Shown: positions 1-7,847 of the stretch, piece after piece
Layout: every line of letters starts with the position of its first letter
How positions within the stretch are numbered: the stretch's first letter is position 1
Assembly: GCF_018223345.1 (NCBI RefSeq)
Contig: NZ_CP073587.1
Location: 1,585,001-1,649,000 of the forward strand
From: Shewanella yunxiaonensis
Lineage (GTDB): Bacteria > Pseudomonadota > Gammaproteobacteria > Enterobacterales > Shewanellaceae
Length of the DNA: 64,000 bases
Direction of reading: 5' to 3'
Position numbers and translations under genes: made by a program
The notes under the pieces: generated by a model
What the model saw: only the letters and a program-made list of their open reading frames with translations
Told to the model about the DNA's origin: nothing
The model's database searches: none

Positions 1-140
1 TGACTTATCTGCCGCTACTGTTGGTGGAGTCGCTGATCACTGGTGCCATCGTCGGCTTTGTTGCTAAAGTCGCTCCTGAGTTGCTGCTAAAACAATTACC
101 ACAACCTTTGGTGGCGGAGGAATCCCATGCCACTCGCTAA
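1..140 (+). CDS. cbiM: CbiM-like nickel/cobalt ECF transporter substrate-binding subunit, C-terminal end
   Basis: The last 45 residues of an open frame run from the left edge to a TAA at 138-140. They contain a hydrophobic segment (LPLLLVESLITGAIVGFVAK) followed by a short polar tail, which fits the last membrane helix of CbiM/NikM, the integral substrate-specificity component of group I metal ECF importers. The assignment leans on context: the next three genes encode NikL-like, CbiQ and CbiO proteins and the frame overlaps the NikL-like start by 14 bases, as in tightly coupled cbiM operons. The N-terminus with its metal-binding residues is outside the window, so nickel and cobalt cannot be told apart here. 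Confidence 0.7.
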   Translation, partial: TYLPLLLVESLITGAIVGFVAKVAPELLLKQLPQPLVAEESHATR

Positions 141-732
141 TAAATCCATAGTAATCGGGCTACTGTTGATGTTGTCTGGGGTTTGCAGCCTGCCGGCATC
201 GGCACATCTGTTAAAGGTATTTGCATGGGCTGAAGGCCATGAGATTGTGGGCAATGCCTATTTTGCTGGTGGCATTGCGGCTGGTGGCGCGCATATAAAG
301 GTGTTTGACCAACAGCATCAGTTGGTGGCTGAAGTTAGTCCCGATCACAAAGGTGATTTTCGGGTGAAAGTGCCGGGTGCAGCGGACTATAGTATCGTGG
401 CCGACACTGAAGATGGTCATGTGGCACACTGGGAGATAAAAGCCGCTGAAGTTGCTGCACCTGCCGTGGCCTCTGCAACTGTGGCAGAACCTAAGGTTGC
501 CGATAACGCTGTGACTAACAGCCCCGCGGTGTCGGCAACCGCTGCCATTGATAAAGCCCAACTTGAGCAGCTAGTACAAACGGCTGTCGCCCAAGAAATC
601 GGTCCGTTACGGATGGAACTGCAGCAGTATGCTGATCGGCTAAGATTGTCGGATCTGCTTGGCGGCATCGGTTTTATCTTCGGTCTTACTGGTAGCTCCT
701 TATGGTGGCGCAGCCGTAAACTGCAACAATGA
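127..732 (+). CDS. NikL-like accessory subunit of the nickel/cobalt ECF importer
   Basis: A 201-residue exported membrane protein. Residues 1-26 form a signal peptide ending in SASAH-type sequence (PASAH). The mature part begins with HLLKVFAWAEG and continues as a beta-rich domain (about 27-105) with the pattern GNAYFAGG, GAHIKVFD, GDFRVKVPG, VADTEDGHVAHW, which matches the NikL/carboxypeptidase-regulatory-like fold seen beside NikM and NikQ. An Ala/Val-rich linker (about 107-140), a short helical stretch and a C-terminal transmembrane segment (LLGGIGFIFGLTGSSLWW) follow. The early mature His is probably part of the metal-delivery function, as proposed for NikL/NikN proteins. It overlaps cbiM upstream and its TGA overlaps the cbiQ ATG (ATGA), so the genes are translationally coupled. 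Whether it serves nickel or cobalt is not visible. Confidence 0.75.
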   Translation: MPLANKSIVIGLLLMLSGVCSLPASAHLLKVFAWAEGHEIVGNAYFAGGIAAGGAHIKVFDQQHQLVAEVSPDHKGDFRVKVPGAADYSIVADTEDGHVAHWEIKAAEVAAPAVASATVAEPKVADNAVTNSPAVSATAAIDKAQLEQLVQTAVAQEIGPLRMELQQYADRLRLSDLLGGIGFIFGLTGSSLWWRSRKLQQ

Positions 733-1499
733 ATAGTTTCTCTCTACAACATCAGGCACTGGAGCCCGACTGGTTTTCGGTGCTGGATCCCCGCAGTCGG
801 CTGTTAGCCGCAGTGTTTTTTACGTTGGTTTCCCTGTGTTTATCCGCCGTACCGCCATTGATTTTAATGTTGGCATTGGCGCTGTTACTCACAACGTTAC
901 TGGGGTGTCAGTGGCGGCTGATCATCAAGCGCCTGTTGGCATTTGAAGGCTTTATGGTACTGGTGTTGTTGTTTTTACCTTTTAACGTCGCGGGTGAGCG
1001 CTGGTTTTCCGTGGGGGGGATGGACGCGAGCTATCAGGGCGTAACTCAAGCGCTGGTGATCCTGCTGCGTGGTAACGCAGTCGTGCTGGCGCTACTCGCG
1101 CTTGTCGGGTCGATGGAGCCGGTAAAACTTGGTTATGCGTTGGCGGGCCTGGGATTACCAGAAAAGCTAGTACAGCTGTTTATGATGACAGTGCGCTATA
1201 TCGGCGTGTTATTTGATGAGCACCAACGGTTACGTACTGCCATGAAGGCTCGCGGTTTTGTGGCTGGCAGTAACTGGCATACCTGGCGCAGCTATGGGCA
1301 TCTACTGGGCATGTTGCTGGTGCGCAGTATGGAGCGGGCGCAGCGGATCAGTGGTGCCATGCGTTGCCGCGGGTTTAACGGCAAGTTTCATTTATTGACG
1401 CCAGTACAGTGGTGTTTGCGAGATACCGCAGCACTCACCATTGCCATCTTGCTATTTTTAATGCCGCTAATTTGGCAGTGGGGGCAATATGGCTTTTGA
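729..1499 (+). CDS. cbiQ: CbiQ-type ECF transporter transmembrane (T) component
   Basis: A 256-residue polytopic membrane protein that links the substrate-binding subunit to the ATPase. Membrane helices lie at about 28-65, 70-85, 105-130 and 230-250. Both cytoplasmic coupling-helix signatures of EcfT proteins are present: AMKARGFVAGS at about 172-182 and AMRCRGFNGKF at about 211-221. These Ala-Arg-Gly motifs insert into the grooves of the ATPase and are the defining mark of the family. The ATG overlaps the upstream stop and the 3' end overlaps cbiO by 11 bases. A run of seven G residues (1013-1019) sits in the coding sequence and is the only oddity. Confidence 0.92.
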   Translation: MNSFSLQHQALEPDWFSVLDPRSRLLAAVFFTLVSLCLSAVPPLILMLALALLLTTLLGCQWRLIIKRLLAFEGFMVLVLLFLPFNVAGERWFSVGGMDASYQGVTQALVILLRGNAVVLALLALVGSMEPVKLGYALAGLGLPEKLVQLFMMTVRYIGVLFDEHQRLRTAMKARGFVAGSNWHTWRSYGHLLGMLLVRSMERAQRISGAMRCRGFNGKFHLLTPVQWCLRDTAALTIAILLFLMPLIWQWGQYGF

Positions 1500-2307
1500 G
1501 CATATCGACCAACAGGATAAGTGCGTGACTGATACTCCGCAGACGGCATTACTCAAAGTTGCCGGATTGGGTTTTGCCTATGGTGCTAAGCCGGTTTTCA
1601 GTGAAGTAAATTTTGAATTACAGAGCGGTGACCGGTTGGCGTTAATCGGTGCCAACGGTGCCGGAAAATCAACGCTGCTGCGGGTGTTAGTGGGTTTAGC
1701 CAAGCCCAACAGCGGCAGTATCACGGCTTTCGGTCAGCACTGTGTCGGAGAAGACAGTTTCCAGCGGGTGCGACAGCGAATGGGCTTGCTGTTTCAAGAT
1801 TCTGACGATCAATTATTTTGTCCGACAGTGTTGGAAGACGTTGCCTTTGGGCCATTAAATCAGGGATTAGCTGCTGAGCTGGCGGTTGCTAAAGCGCATC
1901 AGACGTTAGCGTCATTGGGCATGGCCCAGTTTGCCGAGCGGATAACGTATCGGCTCTCGGGCGGTGAAAAACGCATGGTGGCACTGGCCACTGTGCTGGC
2001 GATGTCACCGGAAATACTACTGCTGGATGAGCCTACAAATGGTCTGGATGCTGATGCCGAAGAACGTTTGTTACAGCACTTACAGGCATTACCGCAGGCG
2101 ATGGTGATTGTTTCCCATGACCGAGCCGTACTGGAACGGCTGGCAAATCGCGCGGTGATCCTGCAATCGGGACAACTGGATGATGCGGTGATGCATCGGC
2201 ATCCACATCATCATGCCCATGAACATCTGCATATACATCCTTCCTCCGAAGTGCAAGCGGGCAAGCATGGTGATGCCGAACATCATTCGGCAAGCGTGAA
2301 TACATAA
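1489..2307 (+). CDS. cbiO: CbiO-type ATP-binding subunit of the nickel/cobalt importer with a His-rich tail
   Basis: A 272-residue ABC ATPase that energises metal uptake with CbiQ and CbiM. It has a Walker A (GANGAGKST), a Q-loop region (LLFQDSDDQLF), the signature LSGGEKRMVALA, a Walker B (ILLLDEPTNGLD) and the switch His in VSHDRAVLE, so it should be catalytically active. The last 43 residues carry 12 histidines in HxH patterns (MHRHPHHHAHEHLHIHP, then GKH and EHH), which is not part of the ABC fold and probably binds the transported metal. The ATG at 1489 lies inside cbiQ; a GTG at 1525 preceded by AGGATAA is a possible alternative start that would remove 12 residues. It is the last gene of the operon and is followed by a hairpin terminator. 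Confidence 0.93.
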   Translation: MAFEHIDQQDKCVTDTPQTALLKVAGLGFAYGAKPVFSEVNFELQSGDRLALIGANGAGKSTLLRVLVGLAKPNSGSITAFGQHCVGEDSFQRVRQRMGLLFQDSDDQLFCPTVLEDVAFGPLNQGLAAELAVAKAHQTLASLGMAQFAERITYRLSGGEKRMVALATVLAMSPEILLLDEPTNGLDADAEERLLQHLQALPQAMVIVSHDRAVLERLANRAVILQSGQLDDAVMHRHPHHHAHEHLHIHPSSEVQAGKHGDAEHHSASVNT

Positions 2308-2310
2308 AAA

Positions 2311-2344
2311 CAAGCCAGTCTCGCACGATTGCAAGGCTGGCTTG
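2311..2344. terminator. Bidirectional terminator between cbiO and aguA
   Basis: CAAGCCAG (2311-2318) and CTGGCTTG (2337-2344) form a perfect 8-bp stem with an 18-base loop that may fold further. An A-tract on the left acts as a U-tail for the minus strand, and the right side is T-rich, so it can end both convergent transcripts. Confidence 0.75.
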
Positions 2345-2362
2345 TGGCTTTATATCAGCTCA

Positions 2363-3457
2363 TCAACCCTTAGGGATCTGCTGGGTGATACAGTGGATAT
2401 TGCCACCACCCAACAGAATTTCCCGTGCGGCGACACCCACCACTTCGTGTTCCGGGAAAATCTGCTGTAGTTTGGCTTTGGCAATGTCATCGGTGGCCGG
2501 ATCCAGCAGCGGGAACACTATCCGCTGGTTACTGATAAGGAAGTTCACATAAGAACCGGCCAAACGATCACCGGCTTCTCGTGGCACCCCTGAGCCTTTG
2601 GTAACCCCCGCCGCTTCCTGCTCACTACAATACAATGGACCAGGTTGTGGCAATTTATGGATCGTCAGTTTGCGTCCTTTGGCATCCACCGCATTTTTCA
2701 GGACTTCATAAGCGGCTTGTGAACGCGGATACTGCGGGTCATTTTCATCCTCGCACCAGTGCAGGATCACTTCGCCGGGTCGGGCAAAACAGCACATGTT
2801 GTCGATATGACCGTCGGTTTCATCCATATAGACGCCTTGTGGCAACAAGATGAAGTGACTGACGCCAAGATATTCGGCCAGACAGGCTTCAATCTGTTGT
2901 TGGCTAAGATGCGGATTGCGGTTGGGATTCAGCAGGCATTCGGCGGTGGTCAGCAAGGTGCCTTCACCATCGACATGGATTGAGCCGCCTTCCAGGATCA
3001 GCGGTGCGGCGTAACGGTCAAAGCCGTGCTCAGCCAGCATCTGTTGTGCTACCAATTCATCCTTATCCCACGGTGCATAGAGGCCGCCATTGTCACCGCC
3101 CCAAGCATTAAAGCCCCAGTCGATGCCACGGCATTGTCCCTGACCATTGATCACGATGGTCGGACCGGTATCCCGTGCCCAGCAGTCATCGCTGGCCATT
3201 GGCACCAGTGTTACTGAAGCAGGCATAACGGCTTGTGCTTTGGACATTTCCACGTTAGGCACTGCCATAAACACCGGCGTTGCTGCACTGATGGCACTGG
3301 CAACCGCCGCAAAGGTTTGCTGAGCATAACGGCCTTCTTCGCGCCAGTTGTCGGGACGGTACGGCCAAATCATCCACACCGCTTGCTGTGGTGCCCATTC
3401 CGCGGGCATATAAAAACCGTGTTGTTGTGGTGCACCCTGTAAGGTATTACTGCTCAT
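2363..3457 (-). CDS. aguA: Agmatine deiminase
   Basis: A 364-residue cytoplasmic enzyme of the peptidylarginine-deiminase fold that converts agmatine to N-carbamoylputrescine and ammonia. Diagnostic blocks are [47 protein letters not shown] and the C-terminal GGGNIHC, whose Cys (about residue 356) is the expected nucleophile; the His and Asp/Glu partners lie in the DETDGH and EGGS blocks. An earlier in-frame ATG at 3487 lies inside aguB and has no ribosome site, whereas the ATG at 3457 follows AAGGAA at a spacing of about six bases, so the shorter form is chosen. It starts 10 bases after the aguB stop and forms an operon with it. Confidence 0.96.
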   Translation of the reverse strand: MSSNTLQGAPQQHGFYMPAEWAPQQAVWMIWPYRPDNWREEGRYAQQTFAAVASAISAATPVFMAVPNVEMSKAQAVMPASVTLVPMASDDCWARDTGPTIVINGQGQCRGIDWGFNAWGGDNGGLYAPWDKDELVAQQMLAEHGFDRYAAPLILEGGSIHVDGEGTLLTTAECLLNPNRNPHLSQQQIEACLAEYLGVSHFILLPQGVYMDETDGHIDNMCCFARPGEVILHWCEDENDPQYPRSQAAYEVLKNAVDAKGRKLTIHKLPQPGPLYCSEQEAAGVTKGSGVPREAGDRLAGSYVNFLISNQRIVFPLLDPATDDIAKAKLQQIFPEHEVVGVAAREILLGGGNIHCITQQIPKG

Positions 3458-3467
3458 GGATTGTTCC

Positions 3468-4352
3468 TTACCAGACGTTTTCGCCATCAGAAGTCAGTAG
3501 GGTTTCGTACATCGCCGGACGTCGGTCACGGAACAACCCCCAACTGATACGCTGTTTGTCGATTTCTGTCAGGTCGAACTCATGCACCAACACACATTCG
3601 CTGGTTTTGTCAGCCTGAGCGACCAATGCGCCAGTCTGATCGGCAATGAACGAGGAACCATAGAAAGTCATTTCCAGTCCTTCAATAAATTTGCTCTTTT
3701 CAGTACCGATGCGGTTGGAGGCAATGACGGGCACTAAGTTGGCGGCGGCATGACCTTGTTGTACGCGAGTCCAGTGGGGTTGTGAGTCGATTTCCGGATA
3801 AGCCGGTTCAGATCCGATAGCCGTTGGGAAGAAAATCAGTTCCGCACCCATTAACGCCAGACTACGTGCGGTTTCCGGGAACCATTGATCCCAGCAGATG
3901 CCCACACCGATTTTGGCATAGCGAGTCTGCCACACCCTAAAGCCGGTATCACCCGGGGTGAAAAACTGTTTTTCCTGATAAGCCGGGCCATTAGGAATAT
4001 GGGTTTTGCGGTACACATCCAACAGACTGCCGTCGGCATCGATAACCACCAGCGAGTTGTAATGGGCATTGCCGCGTCGTTCAAAGAATGACAGTGGCAG
4101 CACCACTTGTAGTTCTCTGGCGATATTCTGGAAATATTTGATCAGCGTGCTATCTTCCAGCGTTTGCGCCAGCGCAAAGTGTTCCGGGCTCTGGTCGATG
4201 CAGAAATAGGGGGCTTCGAACAGTTCCTGGATCAAAATGATCTGTGCGCCTTCAGCGGCGGCTTGCCGTACCAGTTTCTCGGCACGGATGACGTTCGATT
4301 CAATATCCCAGGAACAGGCCATCTGAGTGGCGGCAACTTTCACTTTTGCCAT
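3468..4352 (-). CDS. aguB: N-carbamoylputrescine amidase
   Basis: A 294-residue nitrilase-superfamily enzyme that hydrolyses N-carbamoylputrescine to putrescine, carbon dioxide and ammonia, the step after AguA. The Glu-Lys-Cys triad is visible: Glu43 in [11 protein letters not shown], Lys116 in YRKTHIPNG and Cys153 in [19 protein letters not shown] and [17 protein letters not shown] are typical of plant/bacterial carbamoylputrescine amidases rather than of general nitrilases. AAGGAG lies eight bases before the ATG. It is the first gene of the aguBA operon and is transcribed away from a LysR-type regulator. Confidence 0.96.
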   Translation of the reverse strand: MAKVKVAATQMACSWDIESNVIRAEKLVRQAAAEGAQIILIQELFEAPYFCIDQSPEHFALAQTLEDSTLIKYFQNIARELQVVLPLSFFERRGNAHYNSLVVIDADGSLLDVYRKTHIPNGPAYQEKQFFTPGDTGFRVWQTRYAKIGVGICWDQWFPETARSLALMGAELIFFPTAIGSEPAYPEIDSQPHWTRVQQGHAAANLVPVIASNRIGTEKSKFIEGLEMTFYGSSFIADQTGALVAQADKTSECVLVHEFDLTEIDKQRISWGLFRDRRPAMYETLLTSDGENVW

Positions 4353-4439
4353 AGCAACGACTCCTTTTGGTAAGAGGGGGAAGCATTTGATGTTCCCCAG
4401 AATAGCGCAAAGTGTATGAAGTTGTTATGTATCCATCAA

Positions 4440-4475
4440 ATGAATATTATAAATCTACTTATTCATATGATGAAT
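4440..4475. promoter_or_regulatory. Inverted repeats between aguB and the LysR gene
   Basis: ATGAAT (4440-4445) and ATTCAT (4461-4466) form an inverted pair separated by 15 bases. ATTCA and TGAAT (4461-4475) form a second, overlapping dyad. Clustered dyads in a divergent gap are what LysR proteins bind, so this is a candidate site for the adjacent regulator. Binding is inferred only from position and symmetry. Confidence 0.4.
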
Positions 4476-4480
4476 TTAAG

Positions 4481-5389
4481 ATGAAGCTGAATCAGCTGGA
4501 TCTCAATCTGTTGTTGGCACTTGATGCTTTAATGTTGGAGCGTAATGTTACTCGTGCTGCAGAACGTCTATTTATCAGTCAACCCGCGATGAGTCATGCG
4601 CTGAATCGCTTGCGAACCGCCTTTAATGATCCGCTGCTGGTCCGTACCCCACAGGGAATGTTGCCAAGTCCGCGGGCAGAAACACTTTATCGTGGGGTAC
4701 AACAAGCGCTAAAACTGCTCGAACAGCAGTTAAGCGAGCCGGAGCTATTTGATCCGTCCAGTTCTCAGCGGCGATTTGTTATCAGTACCACGGATTATGT
4801 CGAGTGCGTGTTGATCCCCCCGCTTATCGCCCAGTTGAATCAGATAGCGCCCGGCATCAATATTGAAATTCTGATCCTGCGCGATCAGTTGCCGGAAGCC
4901 GAACTGGCGAGCGGTGATATAGACTTGGTATTGGGGTTTGACGAATACATGAAAGTGCCGCCACATCTCAGCCGTGAAACCTGGTTGACTGAACCGTTGA
5001 GTGGTTTGGTGCGCAAAGGCCATCCCAGTATTACTAGCGCCGTGGATTTGCAGCAACTGGTAACCACGCCGCATGTGTTTCACTCCCCGTTGGGAACGCG
5101 AGATTCCATTGTGGATCGGTTTTTGGCCAGGCAGGGACTAAAACGGCAAATATCGGTTAACAGTCAGAGTTATATGTCTGCGGCGGCGATTGTCAGTCAG
5201 ACCGATCATCTGCTGGTATTGCCGCAGCGGGTAGCCAGTATGTTGGCAGCAAACTGGTCGTTGCAGCAAGTGCCGTTACCCGCTGCCATGCCCAGTTATC
5301 ATCTTAATTGTGTCTGGCATCCAGTGCAGCAGTCGCAACCGGCATTACAATGGCTGAAAGGATTGATGCAACAGTTGGTAACGGCGTAA
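4481..5389 (+). CDS. LysR-family transcriptional regulator divergent from aguBA
   Basis: A 302-residue protein with an N-terminal winged helix-turn-helix (about 4-63: LDLNLLLALDALMLERNVTRAAERLFISQPAMSHALNRLR) and a LysR substrate-binding domain (about 90-295). NVTRAAERLFISQPAMSHALNRLR is the NodD/LeuO-like version of the motif. A longer frame begins at 4412, but the ATG at 4481 gives the usual family length and the canonical MKLNQLDLN opening. It is transcribed away from aguBA across 128 bp with inverted repeats, so control of agmatine use is the obvious hypothesis. The effector is unknown. Confidence 0.88.
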   Translation: MKLNQLDLNLLLALDALMLERNVTRAAERLFISQPAMSHALNRLRTAFNDPLLVRTPQGMLPSPRAETLYRGVQQALKLLEQQLSEPELFDPSSSQRRFVISTTDYVECVLIPPLIAQLNQIAPGINIEILILRDQLPEAELASGDIDLVLGFDEYMKVPPHLSRETWLTEPLSGLVRKGHPSITSAVDLQQLVTTPHVFHSPLGTRDSIVDRFLARQGLKRQISVNSQSYMSAAAIVSQTDHLLVLPQRVASMLAANWSLQQVPLPAAMPSYHLNCVWHPVQQSQPALQWLKGLMQQLVTA

Positions 5390-5426
5390 AGTGGCGAGCA
5401 GCCGATCACATCATAAGGGGATTATC

Positions 5427-5936
5427 TTGGAACTACAGCAGGGCCAGTCGTCAGCAGCATTTAAGGTGGTTTTGGCTGATTACCACCAACCTCTGCACGC
5501 GGAGGCGATTGTGGCGTTAATGCAGCATTACGCTCAAGAACCTACCGGCGGCGGCGAGGCATTACCCACCGCAGTTATCACTAATTTGGTATCCACCATG
5601 GCTAAACTGGATTATGTGTTTAGCCTGTTGATTTTTAGTGGGGAGCAACCCGTTGCACTGGCTAATTGTGTGCTTGGCTTCTCCACCTTTAAATGCGCGC
5701 CATTACTCAATATCCATGATCTGGTGGTTCACTGTGAGTGGCGCGGTTGTGGGCTCAGCCAGATGTTATTACGGGCAATAGAGCAGCAAGCCGTTCAGCG
5801 TGGTTGCTGCAAAGTGACACTGGAAGTGTTGGAAGGCAACACGGTGGCCCGTAATGCCTATCTCAAAGCGGGATTTGCACCTTATCAGTTACGGCCTGAA
5901 ACTGGTTCAGCCATGTTCTGGCAAAAACTGCTGTAA
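5427..5936 (+). CDS. GNAT-family N-acetyltransferase
   Basis: A 169-residue acyltransferase. The core contains a beta-strand/loop block LLNIHDLVVHCEWRGCGLSQMLLRAIEQQA, in which RGCGLS is the acetyl-CoA pyrophosphate-binding motif, followed by CCKVTLEVLEGNTVARNAYLKAGF, the usual strand 5/helix 4 region with the Asn-Ala-Tyr triplet. The start is taken as TTG at 5427 because AAGGGG lies six bases upstream; a GTG at 5391 in the same frame lacks a ribosome site. It begins 38 bases after the LysR gene on the same strand and may be read from the same transcript. The acceptor substrate cannot be predicted. Confidence 0.87.
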   Translation: MELQQGQSSAAFKVVLADYHQPLHAEAIVALMQHYAQEPTGGGEALPTAVITNLVSTMAKLDYVFSLLIFSGEQPVALANCVLGFSTFKCAPLLNIHDLVVHCEWRGCGLSQMLLRAIEQQAVQRGCCKVTLEVLEGNTVARNAYLKAGFAPYQLRPETGSAMFWQKLL

Positions 5937-5946
5937 TCGCAACGTG

Positions 5947-7107
5947 TTACCGGCTGGGTTCTGATGCATGTTTTTGGCGCCAGCTAAGGCTCAGTGCCAG
6001 CAACAGGGCGATTAGCGCCAACATGGCACCCGCCAACGGTAATTCTCTCAGCGCCGTGCCAAAGGCTAGCAATGTACCGGAAATCCACGCACCAATCGCG
6101 TTGCCGAGATTGAACGCGCTTTGGTTAAAGGCCGATGCCAGAAGCGGGGCTTCGGCTGCATGTTTCACTACCAACATCTGTAACATCGGGCCGAAGGCAA
6201 AGCCGATGATTGACCACAGGAACAATAAGGCGACGGTAATATTCAGATGTGGCAGGGCGAAATAACTCAATAGCAATACCATGATCAGACCGAGGCTTAA
6301 GCGAGTTAACCAGGGCAACATCTGTCGATCGCCTAGTTTACCTCCGCAGTAGGTACCAATCGTGAGTCCCAGACCCAGTACAAATAAAATGTAGGTGATT
6401 TGAGTCGGACTGGCGCCACTGACCTGACCGAGGATCGGGGCGACATAAGTAAACAGACAAAACAGACTGGCGTTACATAACACCGACAGTGCCAGGCCAC
6501 TGATGACTTTAGGGTGCCGTAATGCTTGGACTTCATTGCGAACCGAAACTGGCTGTTGTTTTAAATTGCGGGGCAGAAAACGCCACAGACCAAACAGTGC
6601 CAGTACGCCAATTATCGCCACGGCAACGAAAGCACTACGCCAACCCAAGGCTTGCCCAATAGCCGTACCCACAGGGACCCCGAGAATATTGGCGAGTGAT
6701 ACGCCCATGAACACCAGTGCAATCGCTTGAGTACGTTTCTCCTCTTTCACCAGATCCGTGGCAACAATTGACGCTAGGCCAAAGAACGTGCCATGACAGA
6801 GTGACGTTAGCACTCTTGCCACCATCAACGTGCTATAGCCACTGGCGCAGGCACAACACAAGTTGCCGATGACAAACAACATCAGCAAACCAATGAGTGT
6901 TTTCTTTCGGGAGATACTGGCGGTTGCCAGGGATAAAATCGGACCGCCAATGACGACGCCAAGTGCGTAAACAGTGACTAATAATCCTGCTCTGGGAAGA
7001 TCAACTTTTAAAGAGGAAGCGACTTCTGGCATCAGCCCCATAATAATAAATTCGCTGGTACCGATGGCAAAGCCTGCCAAGGTCAGCGCGATAATGGCGA
7101 TGGGCAT
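5947..7107 (-). CDS. MFS exporter of the AraJ/YdhP (DHA1) type
   Basis: A 386-residue, 12-helix major-facilitator protein. It opens with IALTLAGFAIGTSEFIIMGLMPEVA, the hallmark of DHA1 sugar- and drug-efflux proteins such as AraJ, YdhP and PbuE, and has the conserved loop GGPILSLATASISRKK after helix 2. The ATG at 7107 has AGGA six bases upstream; the longer reading to 7161 would run through a terminator hairpin and is rejected. It converges on the GNAT gene with a 10-bp gap. The transcript leader carries a complete intrinsic terminator just before the ribosome site, so expression is probably controlled by premature termination. The substrate is not evident. Confidence 0.9.
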   Translation of the reverse strand: MPIAIIALTLAGFAIGTSEFIIMGLMPEVASSLKVDLPRAGLLVTVYALGVVIGGPILSLATASISRKKTLIGLLMLFVIGNLCCACASGYSTLMVARVLTSLCHGTFFGLASIVATDLVKEEKRTQAIALVFMGVSLANILGVPVGTAIGQALGWRSAFVAVAIIGVLALFGLWRFLPRNLKQQPVSVRNEVQALRHPKVISGLALSVLCNASLFCLFTYVAPILGQVSGASPTQITYILFVLGLGLTIGTYCGGKLGDRQMLPWLTRLSLGLIMVLLLSYFALPHLNITVALLFLWSIIGFAFGPMLQMLVVKHAAEAPLLASAFNQSAFNLGNAIGAWISGTLLAFGTALRELPLAGAMLALIALLLALSLSWRQKHASEPSR

Positions 7108-7128
7108 CAAGAATCCTGACAAACGCGC

Positions 7129-7158
7129 AAAAAAAAAGCCTCCACATACGCAGGAGGC
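7129..7158 (-). terminator. Intrinsic terminator in the leader of the MFS gene (attenuator)
   Basis: Read on the minus strand, GCCTCC, a nine-base loop and GGAGGC form a 6-bp GC-rich stem (7153-7158 with 7138-7143) followed directly by nine T residues (7137-7129). It ends 21 bases before the ATG of the MFS gene on the same strand. A terminator in this position, upstream of its own gene, is the signature of attenuation or riboswitch control. Confidence 0.75.
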
Positions 7159-7260
7159 CAAGTAAAAGCACTTCAGAGGTGCATATTTTCACGCATACTT
7201 GACAAAATCGCTCATGAATTAACGCCATGCAATTATGCTTGATTGGCATTAATGTCTTAA
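7159..7260 (-). promoter_or_regulatory. Probable promoter and leader of the MFS exporter gene, with a 7-codon leader ORF
   Basis: On the minus strand TTAAGA (7260-7255) and CATAAT are 17 bases apart and resemble -35 and -10 boxes (4/6 and 5/6 matches). Downstream lies a tiny frame, ATG at 7196 to TGA at 7173, encoding MRENMHL, and a short GCAC/GTGC dyad, then the terminator at 7158-7129. Translation of the leader peptide could decide whether the terminator forms. No strong ribosome site precedes the tiny frame, so a small-molecule or protein-sensing leader is equally possible. Confidence 0.4.
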
Positions 7261-7300
7261 TGTCAAAAGATGAGTGGAATGGCTCACGCTTTTGTCATTA
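7258..7300. terminator. Hairpin at the ydbL stop codon
   Basis: TAATG, CAAAAG and TGAG on the left pair with CTCA, CTTTTG and CATTA on the right, with one mismatch and a small bulge. The arm contains the ydbL stop codon. A T7 run follows on the plus strand; the minus strand has only a weak T-rich tail, so for ydbL it may work as a 3'-end stabiliser or weak terminator. Confidence 0.5.
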
Positions 7301-7618
7301 TTTTTTTACCCAATTGCCACTATTATCTTGAACCATATGACCTTTTTCAGCTTTAGCAATCACCTTAGCTGCGGCCATTTTTGCCACGTCATCAACACTA
7401 ATGCCATTTTGTCGGGCAATCTTTTCATATTGTGCCTGGCGTTTGGCGTTGATATCTTTCACCAGTTCGGCAACTCCGGCACCGGGTTTAACTACAGCCA
7501 GATAGCCATTCAGTTGTTCGCCTACTAATCCTTGATCTTTGGCCTCTTGCAAGCTGATAGCAAAACTGGAAAAGCTCAGCAGCATTGCGCAGAGCAGGGT
7601 CATTATTCGGGTTGTCAT
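7298..7618 (-). CDS. ydbL: YdbL, periplasmic DUF1318 protein
   Basis: A 106-residue protein with a signal peptide (about 1-20, MTTRIMTLLCAMLLSFSSFA) and the DUF1318 body: EAKDQGLVGEQLNGYLAVV, then INAKRQAQYEKIARQNGISVDDVAKMAAAKVIAKAEKG, ending NWVKK. In E. coli YdbL is a periplasmic partner of the YdbH-YnbE bridge thought to assist its assembly in lipid transport to the outer membrane. It is the last gene of yeaD-ydbH-ynbE-ydbL, 20 bases after ynbE, with AAGGAA before its ATG. Gene order matches the enteric operon. Confidence 0.92.
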   Translation of the reverse strand: MTTRIMTLLCAMLLSFSSFAISLQEAKDQGLVGEQLNGYLAVVKPGAGVAELVKDINAKRQAQYEKIARQNGISVDDVAKMAAAKVIAKAEKGHMVQDNSGNWVKK

Positions 7619-7638
7619 CTGTCAGTTCCTTATACGGC

Positions 7639-7833
7639 TCAAAAGAGTTCGTCGTTAGACACCAGATCATCCAGTGCCTTATCCACTTTGATACGAATTT
7701 CATGTTCAATCTTAACGTTAAGATTGATCACTATCGGCTTATCCGGTGGCTCAATTTTTACCGTTGGGGTACAGCCGCTGAGCATGAGCCCCAGCAACAA
7801 CAAACTTCCTGTTAGGTGCGGTAGACGATTCAT
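7639..7833 (-). CDS. ynbE: YnbE-like outer-membrane lipoprotein
   Basis: A 64-residue lipoprotein. The signal peptide ends in the lipobox LMLSGC, and the mature part is TPTVKIEPPDKPIVINLNVKIEHEIRIKVDKALDDLVSNDELF, in which INLNVKIEHEIRIKVD is the almost invariant YnbE core. In E. coli YnbE is the outer-membrane partner that stacks with the C-terminus of YdbH in the inter-membrane lipid bridge. The ATG at 7833 has AGGA seven bases upstream; an earlier frame start at 7851 overlaps ydbH and lacks a ribosome site. It is encoded directly after ydbH. Confidence 0.93.
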   Translation of the reverse strand: MNRLPHLTGSLLLLGLMLSGCTPTVKIEPPDKPIVINLNVKIEHEIRIKVDKALDDLVSNDELF

Positions 7834-7847
7834 ATCCGGTTCCTGTT

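Noticed and set aside
1013..1019. Run of seven G in cbiQ as a phase-variation tract.
   Set aside because: It is short and inside an otherwise ordinary conserved gene; weaker than the nine-G tract at 21710.
2033..2334. Minus-strand frames opposite the His-rich tail of cbiO.
   Set aside because: They arise from the CAT/ATG symmetry of the His codons and have no independent coding signal.
7108..7161. N-terminal extension of the MFS exporter (start at 7161).
   Set aside because: It would be translated through the terminator hairpin and T9 tract; the ATG at 7107 has a proper ribosome site and the family-typical start.
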